Assembly: GCF_016862915.1 (NCBI RefSeq)
Contig: NZ_BONW01000046.1
Coordinates: 124,001-188,000, forward strand
Length of the DNA stretch: 64,000 nucleotides
Reading direction: 5' to 3'
From: Plantactinospora endophytica
GTDB lineage: Bacteria; Actinomycetota; Actinomycetes; Mycobacteriales; Micromonosporaceae
Shown here: one piece after another, positions 30,516 to 38,275 of the stretch
Layout of the letters: the number at the start of each line of letters is the position of its first letter
Numbering within the stretch: position 1 is the stretch's first letter
Made by a program: the position numbers and the translations under genes
The notes under the pieces: model-generated
What the model saw: the letters and a program-made list of their open reading frames with translations, nothing else
The model's database searches: none
Told to the model about the DNA's origin: nothing

Positions 30516-31775
30516 TCAGTTGGGGTTGCCGGCGTGGGTCAGGGTCTCCCAGGCGACGAAGAGGTAGTTCGTGCCGGCCGGACGCTGCCGCTCGGTGAGC
30601 TGCTGGGTTCGGGTCATCGCGATGCCCCGCCGGTTGTTCAGGGCGTTGAAGGCGACCTCGGTGACCGGGCCGAGCCCGAGGGTCAGGCTGCCGCCACAGA
30701 GCGTCGAGGGCACCGCGTCACCCAGCTCGTACTTCGCGTGGAAGCCGAGCGCGTGCCGCAACCGGTCCTGGATCTCCGGGTAGATGTCCTGGCCCTGGTG
30801 CCGGAGCGTCTCGGCGACGTGCGAGATGGCCGAGATGCCGTAGCCGGTGTGGGTGAAGTCGCGGCAGCTCTCCTGGGAGAGGCCGTCGGAGAAGGTCTGC
30901 TGGCCGTGCCAGTACGACACCACCTCCGCCCGGGTGTCGATGCTGCTGCCGACCGGACCGCGCGGGTACGCCCCGTCGCTGGTCAGGTAGAGGAAGGCCG
31001 GCAGCCGGTCGCGGAACTTCGCCACCGCCCGGTCGTAGACGGCGCGGTCCTCCAGGAAAACCGCGATCCCGAGGGCGGCCTCCATCATGCTCAGTTCCCA
31101 GTTGCCGTTGCTTGTCGCGTTGCCGTTGATGATCTCGGGCAGGTAGACGTTGCGCAGCATGGTGCCGAACCGGCTGACCCCGGTCGACGACCAGCCGCCG
31201 TAGGTGTACCTGATGATCTCGGCCGCCCGTGGCCAGCTCGACCCGGCCCAGGCGGTCTGCAACGGGGCGTTGCTGTTGGTGTGGTCCCGGATCGTCGCCG
31301 ACCAGGCGTCCATGATCTGGATGGCCTTCTCGGCGTACCGGCTGTCCTGGGTGACGTACCAGGCCAGCGCCAGGGTGTACGCGGCCAGCGCGTCCTGCCG
31401 CTCGTCCGTGCAGCCGTTGTTGGGGTTGGAGTAGGAACCGCACTCGACGACCGCCCGGGGCTTCGGGGTACGGGTCAGCGAGGCGAACGCGCTGCCCATC
31501 ATCTGGTCGTAGGCGCCCTTCCAGGGCTGCGCCCCGGCGTTCACCCGACCCCGGACGAAGTCGAGTTGCGGCCGGCTGACCAGCACGCCGGGGTGGGTGA
31601 AGGTGGCCGGCGCCGCGATCCGCACGGCGGCGGCGGGGGTACCGGCCGGGGCGGTCGAGGCGGTGGCCGCCGTGGCGGCCCCGGGACCGGCGTACGGGGC
31701 GACCACGGCCGTCAACAGCAGCAGCCCGGCGGCGGCCAGCCGGGGCGTCCTGGCGCGGAGACGAGAACTGGACAC
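30516..31775 (-). CDS. secreted alginate-lyase-family protein
   Basis: 419 residues with a signal peptide (RARTPRLAAAGLLLLTAVVA, cleavage after AATA near residue 37). The mature part matches the alginate lyase (PF05426-like) alpha/alpha toroid: PGVLVSRPQLDFVRGRV, NGNWELSMMEAALGIAVF and HTGYGISAISHVAETLRHQG. Proposed substrates are uronate polysaccharides, but relatives can act on other polymers. The start is GTG with an AGGAGGAG ribosome-binding site. Monocistronic: terminator behind and promoter region in front. Confidence 0.83.
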   Translation of the reverse strand: MSSSRLRARTPRLAAAGLLLLTAVVAPYAGPGAATAATASTAPAGTPAAAVRIAAPATFTHPGVLVSRPQLDFVRGRVNAGAQPWKGAYDQMMGSAFASLTRTPKPRAVVECGSYSNPNNGCTDERQDALAAYTLALAWYVTQDSRYAEKAIQIMDAWSATIRDHTNSNAPLQTAWAGSSWPRAAEIIRYTYGGWSSTGVSRFGTMLRNVYLPEIINGNATSNGNWELSMMEAALGIAVFLEDRAVYDRAVAKFRDRLPAFLYLTSDGAYPRGPVGSSIDTRAEVVSYWHGQQTFSDGLSQESCRDFTHTGYGISAISHVAETLRHQGQDIYPEIQDRLRHALGFHAKYELGDAVPSTLCGGSLTLGLGPVTEVAFNALNNRRGIAMTRTQQLTERQRPAGTNYLFVAWETLTHAGNPN

Positions 31776-31822
31776 GGTGCTCCTCCTGCTCGTGGGCCGT
31801 CGGCCTGATGCCGGACCTCAAC

Positions 31823-31846
31823 TATTAGGAAGGTTTACTGTCCAAT
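31823..31846 (-). promoter_or_regulatory. possible operator upstream of the alginate-lyase-like gene
   Basis: The AT-richer word TATTAGGAAGGTTTACTGTCC (21 bases; core TTAGGAAGGTTTACTGTCC) stands out in an otherwise GC-rich region 50-70 bp upstream of the start. It is an imperfect dyad (GGA...TCC). Similar TTAGGAAAGTTT-type words occur before secreted polysaccharide-degrading genes in actinomycetes, as far as I recall; this is not proof of function. Confidence 0.3.
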
Positions 31847-31930
31847 GGGACCACGCAGATCGACCCCGGTCAACGCCTACCGGGAAAGAAGCCACCTTCT
31901 TCCAACAAGACCGACAACCGGGAGCGTCAC

Positions 31931-32776
31931 CTACAAGCGGTGCACCACCACACACACCAGGCCCGGCCCGGCATGCGTGGCAATCACCGCACCGGCCTCG
32001 CTGAGGTAGCTGGCCCGCAACCGGGAACCCAGCCGGGCAGCCAGCTTCTCGGCCAGTTCGGCCGCCCGCCCGGGTACGGCGAGATGGTGCACCGCCACCT
32101 CGACCTCGCCGGTACCGGCCGCCTCGACGGCCAGGTCGACCAGCCGGGCCAAGCCCCGTCCGGCGGTACGCACCCGGTCCCGGAGCGTGATGCCGCCGTC
32201 CGCCACGTGCAGGATCGGCTTGACCGACAGGGCGGTGCCGAACAGCGCCTCGGCGGCGTTGATCCGGCCACCGCGCCGGAGGAACTCCAGCGTGTCGACG
32301 TAGAAGAACGTGCTGGTCCGGGCGATGGCGTCGAGGGCCGCCGCGCGTACCTCGGTCAGGCCCGCGCCCCGGGCGGCGGTCCCGGCGGCGGCGAGCGCCG
32401 GAAAGCCCAGACCCATCCCCGTCGACCGGGCGTCGACGACGCTGACCCGTGGCCCCAGCTCGGCGGCGGCCAGCCGGGCCGCCTCCACCGTGCCGGACAA
32501 CTCGGCCGACAGGTGCACCGAGACGACGCCGTCGGCCCCGTCGGCGAGCAGCCGGCGGTACGTCTCGACGAACAGCTCCGGAGACGGCCGGGACGTGCTC
32601 ATCGCGAACCGTCGGGCCACCAGGGCCCGGGCCGCGTCGGCCGGCCCGACGTCGACGCCCTCCCGCCCCTCGACCCCGTCGAGCACGACGATCAGCGGTA
32701 CGACGGTGAGCCGGTGCCGGTCGGCCAGCTCGGCCGGCAGGTAGGCGGTGGAGTCGGTGACGACCGCGACAGGCAT
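31931..32776 (-). CDS. DegV-family fatty-acid-binding protein
   Basis: 281 residues. DegV proteins bind a fatty acid and, in Firmicutes, present it to fatty acid kinase (FakB role). Conserved blocks are the N-terminal VTDSTAYLPAE, SRPSPELFVETY, the SAELSGTVEAARLAA loop and FYVDTLEFLRRGGRI. No FakA kinase gene is nearby. The order degV-gpgP-rsfS-nadD matches the Mycobacterium tuberculosis arrangement (which has one further gene, octT, between degV and gpgP). Confidence 0.92.
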   Translation of the reverse strand: MPVAVVTDSTAYLPAELADRHRLTVVPLIVVLDGVEGREGVDVGPADAARALVARRFAMSTSRPSPELFVETYRRLLADGADGVVSVHLSAELSGTVEAARLAAAELGPRVSVVDARSTGMGLGFPALAAAGTAARGAGLTEVRAAALDAIARTSTFFYVDTLEFLRRGGRINAAEALFGTALSVKPILHVADGGITLRDRVRTAGRGLARLVDLAVEAAGTGEVEVAVHHLAVPGRAAELAEKLAARLGSRLRASYLSEAGAVIATHAGPGLVCVVVHRL

Positions 32777-32879
32777 TCCGGCACGTTAGCCGATCACCGA
32801 CGGTACGGCTGGGCGCCCACTCCCCGGCGGCCGACCCGAACTCCTCGGCCAGCCCGACGACCAGGCCAACTCAGCCACC

Positions 32880-33041
32880 CCGAACAGCTCGCCCGATCCG
32901 GACAACTCAGCCGATCCGAACGACCCGGCCAGCCCGAACAACTCGGCCGATCCGGACCACCCGGCCGGCCCCGACAACTCGGCCGACCAGAACGACCCGG
33001 CCAGCCCGGACAGCTCGGCCGACCCGGACAGCTCGGCCGGC
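32880..33041. repeat. nine-unit 18-bp tandem repeat
   Basis: Nine consecutive 18-bp units (32880-33041), consensus CCGGACAACTCGGCCGAT, with further diverged units back to about 32836. It fills most of the 286-bp spacer between degV and gpgP, directly behind the gpgP stop. No gene is visible there. Confidence 0.85.
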
Positions 33042-33062
33042 CGGCGGGGGCACCTGTGCGGT

Positions 33063-33692
33063 TCAGACGGGCGTCGGCGGCGGGACGGGGGTGACCAGGC
33101 CGACGTTGTGCCCGCGCAACTGCCAGCCGCGTACCTCGTCGTGCCGCAGGTCTGTCCAGTGGCAGTTGTTCAGCGGCCCGACCGAGCGCAGTACGGTGGC
33201 GTCCCAACCGATCAGGTATCCGCAGCCCTGCCGGGCGCCGCCGCCGTGCGTGGCCACCACGACCGTGCCGCCCGGTGCCGCGTCGGCGGCCTCCTGCAAC
33301 GCCGTGCCGACCCGCTTGCCGAGGTCGTCGAGGCTCTCCACCTCGCTGCCCGGATCCGGGTCGCCGGCGCGCCAACGGGTGTACTCCGCCGGAAACCGCT
33401 GTGCCACCTCGGTCATCAGCAGCCCCTGCCACTGACCGTAGTACCGCTCACGCAGCCGGGCGTCGGTGCGGACCGGCAGTCCGGTCACCGCCGCCAGCGC
33501 GGCGGCGGTGTCGGCGGCCCGGCGCAGGTCGCTGGCGACGATGGCGTCCGGACGCAGCGCGGCGAGCAGCGGCGCGGCCTCGGCGGCCTGCTCCCGGCCG
33601 AGATCGTTGAGGGGTACGTCGAGCTGGCCCTGCACCCGGTTGGCGGCGTTCCAGTCGGTGTTGCCGTGCCGCCACACGATCAACCGGGTCAT
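33063..33692 (-). CDS. gpgP: histidine phosphatase, probable glucosyl-3-phosphoglycerate phosphatase
   Basis: 209-residue branch-1 histidine phosphatase. The catalytic RHG is at 8-10, and the second His is in VVATHGGGARQ. Position between rsfS and degV matches mycobacterial gpgP, which dephosphorylates glucosyl-3-phosphoglycerate in methylglucose lipopolysaccharide synthesis; the specific assignment therefore rests on synteny. The ATG overlaps the rsfS stop by 4 bases. The C-terminus is Pro-rich (VPPPTPV). Confidence 0.82.
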   Translation of the reverse strand: MTRLIVWRHGNTDWNAANRVQGQLDVPLNDLGREQAAEAAPLLAALRPDAIVASDLRRAADTAAALAAVTGLPVRTDARLRERYYGQWQGLLMTEVAQRFPAEYTRWRAGDPDPGSEVESLDDLGKRVGTALQEAADAAPGGTVVVATHGGGARQGCGYLIGWDATVLRSVGPLNNCHWTDLRHDEVRGWQLRGHNVGLVTPVPPPTPV

Positions 33693-34087
33693 TCGGCGGC
33701 GCCCGCCTCGGCCTCCACCAGGTCCCGGTCGACGAACGGGATCGTCGGGCAGTCCTTCCACAGCCGGTCCAGCGCGTAGAACTCGCGCTCCTCGGTGTGC
33801 TGGACGTGCACCACCAGGTCGACGTAGTCGAGCAGCACCCAGCGGCCCGCCCGCTCGCCCTCGCGGCGGACCGGCTTGGCCTTCTCCGGCAGACCGACCA
33901 GTGCCTCCTCGATCGCGTCCACGATCGCGGTCACCTGCCGCTCGTTCGGCGCGGAGGCGAGCAGGAACGCATCGGTGATCACGAGCTGGTCCGCCACGTC
34001 GATGATGACGATGTCCTGCGCCTTCTTGTCGGCGGCGGCCTGCGCGGCGGCCGTTGCCAGCTCACGGGCGCGGTCGGAAGCTGTCAC
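33689..34087 (-). CDS. rsfS: ribosome silencing factor RsfS
   Basis: 132-residue RsfS/Iojap protein that binds L14 and blocks subunit joining in starved cells. Conserved: AQDIVIIDVADQLVITDAFLLASAPNERQ (start), WVLLDYVDLVVHVQ and REFYALDRLWKD. GTG start with GGAG just upstream. Overlaps gpgP by 4 bases and follows nadD by about 100 bp. Confidence 0.95.
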   Translation of the reverse strand: MTASDRARELATAAAQAAADKKAQDIVIIDVADQLVITDAFLLASAPNERQVTAIVDAIEEALVGLPEKAKPVRREGERAGRWVLLDYVDLVVHVQHTEEREFYALDRLWKDCPTIPFVDRDLVEAEAGAAE

Positions 34088-34186
34088 CGTTCTCCTTCGA
34101 TCAACCGTCGGACCCTCCTAGCCTCTCACACGGCGGCAGGGTACGGCTCGGCGGTTAACGAACGACGAGCACGAAACCGGGAGGAA

Positions 34187-34783
34187 TCACTCCTGGTAGA
34201 GCCGCCGTTTGGCGATGTACTGCACCACACCGTCGGGGACGAGATACCAGAGTGGCCCACCGGCGGCCACCCGGGCGCGGCAGTCGGTCGAGGAGATGGC
34301 CATCGCGGGCACCTCCACCAGGCTGACCGTGTCGGCCGGCAGGTGCGCGTCGGTGAGGACGAAACCGGGCCGGGTGACGCCGATGAAATGGGTCAACTCG
34401 AACATCTGGTCGAGATCCTTCCAGGAGAGGATCTTCTCCAGCGCGTCGGCTCCGGTGATGAAGAAGAGCTGCACCTTCGGGCCGTACTCGGAGTGCAGGT
34501 CGCGCAGGGTGTCGACGGTGTAGGTGGGGCCGCCCCGGTCGATGTCGGCACGGCTGACCTGGAAGCGGGGGTTCGAGGCGGTCGCGATCACCGTCATCAG
34601 GTAGCGGTCCTCGGCCGAGCTGACCGGCTCGTCCGCCTTCTGCCAGGGCTGGCCGGTGGGCACGAAGACCACCTCGTCCAGCTCGAACCGGTCGGCCACC
34701 TCGCTCGCGGCCACCAGGTGCCCGTGGTGGATCGGGTCGAAGGTGCCCCCCATGATCCCGATCCGCCGGATGTCTTCCTCCAC
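34187..34783 (-). CDS. nadD: nicotinate-nucleotide adenylyltransferase
   Basis: 198-residue NaMN adenylyltransferase, making deamido-NAD from nicotinate mononucleotide and ATP. The nucleotide-binding motif [11 protein letters not shown] is near the N-terminus and the ISSTDCR motif near the end. Start GTG 34783 ([10 protein letters not shown]) is chosen by comparison with the family; no clear ribosome-binding site precedes it. A start at 34882 would add 33 unrelated residues. Confidence 0.92.
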   Translation of the reverse strand: MEEDIRRIGIMGGTFDPIHHGHLVAASEVADRFELDEVVFVPTGQPWQKADEPVSSAEDRYLMTVIATASNPRFQVSRADIDRGGPTYTVDTLRDLHSEYGPKVQLFFITGADALEKILSWKDLDQMFELTHFIGVTRPGFVLTDAHLPADTVSLVEVPAMAISSTDCRARVAAGGPLWYLVPDGVVQYIAKRRLYQE

Positions 34784-34951
34784 GGCTTGATCGTAGGCCG
34801 ACCGCGCCGCCTGTTCCGTCGGGCATGAGCCAGATCGCACTTCCGGGCCGACCGACCCCGGCGCGGACGACGATCGGCTCACGGCAGACGGCCGGGCCGC
34901 GCCCCGAACGCCCCGCCCGGCGGCGACGCCCAGCGGTCCGAAGCGCGGGCC

Positions 34952-35100
34952 AGTAACACCAGCTCACCCCGACAGGGCAGACAACCAGCCGGCGGCGACA
35001 CCGACTCACCCGGGCAGGGCAGACAACCAGCGGCGACACCGGTTCACCTCGGCAGGGCGGACGACTAGCGGCAACACCGGCTCACCTCGGCAGGGTGGCC
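34952..35100. repeat. four 35-42-bp repeats running into the pepN stop
   Basis: Four tandem copies of a unit containing CACCGGCTCACCTCGGCAGGG. The last copy covers the final codons and TGA of pepN (35082), so the repeat looks like successive duplications of the pepN 3' end. The 298-bp gap 34784-35081 contains these repeats and nothing else I can name. Confidence 0.75.
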
Positions 35101-37640
35101 GCCCGGCGGCGGGCGTCGAGCGCCTGTCGCAGGTCGTCGTCCGCGTCGACGACCACCCGGCGCAGGCCGGCCGGCAGGTCGTCCCGGGCCAGCAGCGCCG
35201 CGGCCAGTTCCCGGGTCCGCGCGGCCACGGCGTACCGGGGGTAGGCCAGCGCGGCGACCCGGTCGGCCACCCAGGGGGTACGTCTCTGCGCCGCCGCCGG
35301 CATCTCGGCGAAGTAGCGATCCACATAGGACTCGGTCAGCTCGGACTGCTCGGGCTGCCAGAATCCGGCCGCGGTCGCCTCCAGCAGCCGGTTGGACAGG
35401 CCGGTGTCCCCGACCAGCAGTCGCCAGGCGTGCTCCTTGGCCGCCGCCTCCGGCAGTGCGGCCCGGCAGATCGCGGCCCACTCCGCCGCGCTGGCGCTCC
35501 GGTCGACGGCCTGCTCGGCGGCGATCTCCGGCTCGCCCACCACCCCGAGTACGGCCAGCCGGCGCAGCACCGTCCAACGCAGCTCGGCGTCGACCGCCAA
35601 CCCTTCGGGCACGTCCTTGCCGGCCAGCCAGCCGGTCAACCGGTCGGTGTCGACGGTCGCCTCGACCAGCCCGCGTACCGCCGCGAGCTGGTTCGAGCCG
35701 CCGGGCGGCGCCACGGCGAGCAGCCGTTCGCAGGCGCCGGCGAGCTGGGCCAACGCCTCCGGCCGGACCTCCGGGTCCAGGTAGCGGTCGAGCAGTGACC
35801 TGGTCCGGGTCAGCACGTCCTGCACCACGACCACCTCGGTCTCGGCCGGCAGGGCGGCCACCACCAGCGCCACCAGCTCGGCGACCGGGCGCTCGGCGTC
35901 GGTCACCGCGTCCAGCGTCTCCGCCCAGAGCAGCGCGCGGGTCAGCGGGTCGGCCAGCTCGGGCAGCGCGGCCGGCACGGCGGCGGCCGAACCGGGGTCC
36001 AGGCGTACCTTGGCGAAGGTCAGGTCACCGTCGTTGAGCAGCAGCAGCCGGGCCACCGGCCGGCCGGTCAGCCCGTCGAGCACGGTTCGGCCGCCGTCCG
36101 CCGCCGGGTCCAGGTCGATTTCGAGCCGGTCCCGAAGCCGGAGTGTGCTTCCCCCGCCGGCCGGATCAGGGCCGGCCGGATCAGGGTCGTAGAGTCCGAC
36201 GCCGATCCGGTGCGGGCGCAGCACCGGATAGTCCGACGGTGCGCTCTGCACCACGGCGACCTCGGCGTAGTGCCCGCCGTCGCGCAGCCGTACCTCGGTC
36301 CGGAGGGTGTTGACCTGCGGCTGCCGGAGCCACGCCTCGGCCCAGCCGGTCAGGTCCCGGCCACTGCTGGTGGCGAGCGCCGCCAGCAGGTCGGCGAGGG
36401 TCGCGTTGCCGAACCGGTGTGCCGCGAAATATCCGCGCAGCCCGGCCAGGAACGCGTCGTCGCCGAGCCAGGCGACGAGCTGGCGGAGCACCGAGGCGCC
36501 CTTGGCGTACGAGATGCCGTCGAGGTTGGAGAGCGCCTCGGCGGCGTCGACCACCTCGGTCGGCGCGACCGGATGGGTGGACGGCCGCTGGTCGGTCGCG
36601 TACGCCCAGGTCTTGCGGCGCAGCGCGAACGTGGTCCAGGCCCGGTCGAACCTGGTCGCCTCGGCGGTGAGCCGGGTGCCGAAGTACTCGGCGAACGACT
36701 CGTTCAGCCACAGGTCGTCCCACCAGCGCAGGGTGACCAGATCGCCGAACCACATGTGCGACATCTCGTGCGCGATCACGTTGGCCCGGCGCTCCCGCTC
36801 GCCATCGGTCACCGCCGACCGGTGCAGGTAGTCGTCCCGGAACACGACCAGGCCCGGGTTCTCCATCGCACCCATGTTGAACTCCGGCACGAACGCCTGG
36901 TCGTACTTGTCGAACGGGTAGCGCACCCCGAAGAGTTGGTGCAGCCGGTCCAGGCACTGCCGGGTGACCGCGAGGATCTCCTCGGCGTCCCGGTCGAGGA
37001 CTCCGGCGAGCGATCGCCGGGCGTAGAGGCCGAGCGGGATGCCGTCGTGCTCGTCGCGGAGTACGACGTACGGCCCGGCGATCAGGGTCACGAAGTAGCT
37101 GGCCAGCGGCGGGGTCGGGGCGAACAGCCAGCGCCCGGCGACCGGCTCGGCGGCGAGCCGCCCGTTGGCGGCCACCGTCCAGTCCTCGGGCGCGACGACC
37201 GCCAGGGTCACCGGCGCCTTCAGGTCCGGCTGGTCGAAACAGGCGAAGATCCGCTGGGCGTTGTCCATCCCGGACATGGCGTAGAGGTAGGTCTCGTCGT
37301 CGGCCGGGTCGACGAACCGGTGCAGCCCCTCCCCGCTGTTCGAGTACGCCATCTCGGCCTCGACGACCAGCGTGTTCTCGGCGGCCAGCCCGGTCAGCGG
37401 GAACTGGTTGTCCACCAGCGCGGCCGGGTCCAACGCCACGCCGTTGAGCCGTACGCCGCGCAGTCGGGCCGGCCGCACCTCGACGAAGGTGGCCGCCCCC
37501 GGCGTACCGCAGCGGAACCGGACGGTGCTGGTCGACCCGAACCGGTCCGCTCCCCGGGTGAGATCAAGTTCGATGTCGTACGACTCGACGGTGAGCAGGG
37601 CGGCGCGTTCCGCCGCTGCTACCCGGGTGAGGCTCGGCAT
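35082..37640 (-). CDS. pepN: aminopeptidase N (M1 family)
   Basis: 852-residue zinc aminopeptidase. The substrate motif GAMEN and zinc motif HEMSHMWFG followed 18 residues later by NESFAEY are intact. The N-terminal beta-sandwich (YDIELDLTRG...) and long alpha-helical C-terminal ERAP1-like domain are complete, at the usual actinobacterial length. ATG 37640 has AGGA seven bases upstream; the frame is open to 38309 but the extra part is repeat and hairpin sequence. No signal peptide, so cytosolic. Divergent from the DUF397 gene, 70 bp apart. Confidence 0.95.
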   Translation of the reverse strand: MPSLTRVAAAERAALLTVESYDIELDLTRGADRFGSTSTVRFRCGTPGAATFVEVRPARLRGVRLNGVALDPAALVDNQFPLTGLAAENTLVVEAEMAYSNSGEGLHRFVDPADDETYLYAMSGMDNAQRIFACFDQPDLKAPVTLAVVAPEDWTVAANGRLAAEPVAGRWLFAPTPPLASYFVTLIAGPYVVLRDEHDGIPLGLYARRSLAGVLDRDAEEILAVTRQCLDRLHQLFGVRYPFDKYDQAFVPEFNMGAMENPGLVVFRDDYLHRSAVTDGERERRANVIAHEMSHMWFGDLVTLRWWDDLWLNESFAEYFGTRLTAEATRFDRAWTTFALRRKTWAYATDQRPSTHPVAPTEVVDAAEALSNLDGISYAKGASVLRQLVAWLGDDAFLAGLRGYFAAHRFGNATLADLLAALATSSGRDLTGWAEAWLRQPQVNTLRTEVRLRDGGHYAEVAVVQSAPSDYPVLRPHRIGVGLYDPDPAGPDPAGGGSTLRLRDRLEIDLDPAADGGRTVLDGLTGRPVARLLLLNDGDLTFAKVRLDPGSAAAVPAALPELADPLTRALLWAETLDAVTDAERPVAELVALVVAALPAETEVVVVQDVLTRTRSLLDRYLDPEVRPEALAQLAGACERLLAVAPPGGSNQLAAVRGLVEATVDTDRLTGWLAGKDVPEGLAVDAELRWTVLRRLAVLGVVGEPEIAAEQAVDRSASAAEWAAICRAALPEAAAKEHAWRLLVGDTGLSNRLLEATAAGFWQPEQSELTESYVDRYFAEMPAAAQRRTPWVADRVAALAYPRYAVAARTRELAAALLARDDLPAGLRRVVVDADDDLRQALDARRRAATLPR

Positions 37641-37710
37641 CCGCTTATCCTGCACGATGGGCCCGCGGACGGTTCGGTCCCGGGCGGATTCACCGATGGA
37701 GGAACCGACG

Positions 37711-37929
37711 ATGGCGCAGCACCCCAAGGGCGATTTCGACCTGTCGCGCGCCGTGTGGCAGCGGGCCGAGGGCGACGACTCCGAGGGCGCGGTCGAGATC
37801 GCGTTCGTCGACGACCTGATCGGCATGCGCAACTCCGCCGAACCGGACGGGCCGGTGCTGGTCTTCACCCAGGCCGAGTGGGACGCCTTCGTGGCCGGCG
37901 CCCAGGACGGCGAGTTCGACCTCGACTGA
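37711..37929 (+). CDS. DUF397-family small protein
   Basis: 72 residues, with the DUF397 pattern: DLSRAVWQRAEG..., AVEIAFVDDLIGMRNSAEPDGPVLVFTQAEWDAFVAGAQDGEFDL. Start ATG with a GGAGGAA ribosome-binding site. DUF397 proteins usually sit beside a helix-turn-helix regulator and work with it; no such gene is adjacent. It is a single gene between divergent pepN and a repeat region. A TATCCT -10 (37646-37651) lies in the spacer. Confidence 0.85.
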   Translation: MAQHPKGDFDLSRAVWQRAEGDDSEGAVEIAFVDDLIGMRNSAEPDGPVLVFTQAEWDAFVAGAQDGEFDLD

Positions 37930-37944
37930 GCCACGGCGGCGGTC

Positions 37945-38042
37945 GGGGTCGCCGGTCCGCGTTGCGGGTCGGGGTTACCGATCCGGGATTGCCGATCCGG
38001 GTTGCCGGTTCGGGTTGCCGATCCGGGGTTGCCGATCCGGCC
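37945..38042. repeat. seven 13-15-bp tandem repeats
   Basis: About seven copies of a 13-15-bp unit with core TTGCCGATCCGGG, just behind the DUF397 gene. It opens the 346-bp gap 37930-38275, which also carries the two dyads listed next. Confidence 0.75.
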
Positions 38043-38068
38043 GGCTGACCGCCGTTCCGTCACCAATC

Positions 38069-38115
38069 GCAACGGATATCCCGTTCTGGCCGGCCCGGAA
38101 CGGGATATCCGTTGC
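38069..38115. other. perfect 18-bp inverted repeat
   Basis: GCAACGGATATCCCGTTC (38069-38086), 11-base loop, exact complement at 38098-38115. Each arm is itself almost palindromic around GATATC. It could terminate DUF397 transcription or bind a dimeric regulator. There is no T-run. Confidence 0.75.
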
Positions 38116-38210
38116 GGCCGTCTCCGGATCGGCCGTACGGTGATCTTCACCTCGCGGCTGCTGAACCGTCGAGCGCACAACCGAAACGCGGGATCACCCC
38201 GCTCCGCCCC

Positions 38211-38230
38211 GCACGCGTTATAACGCGTGC
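38211..38230. promoter_or_regulatory. perfect 20-bp palindrome before rtcB
   Basis: GCACGCGTTATAACGCGTGC, 45 bp upstream of the rtcB start. The centre TTATAA overlaps a possible -10 element. A palindrome of this length and position is typical of an operator for a homodimeric (for example TetR- or GntR-type) regulator. Confidence 0.7.
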
Positions 38231-38275
38231 CGGTGGCTCGTGCCCCGAACCCAGCAGCCCCGAAAGGTTCCAACC

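Noticed and set aside
32880-33041. CRISPR-like array of short repeats
   Set aside because: Units are directly adjacent with no unique spacers, and no cas genes exist in the window; it is a plain tandem repeat.
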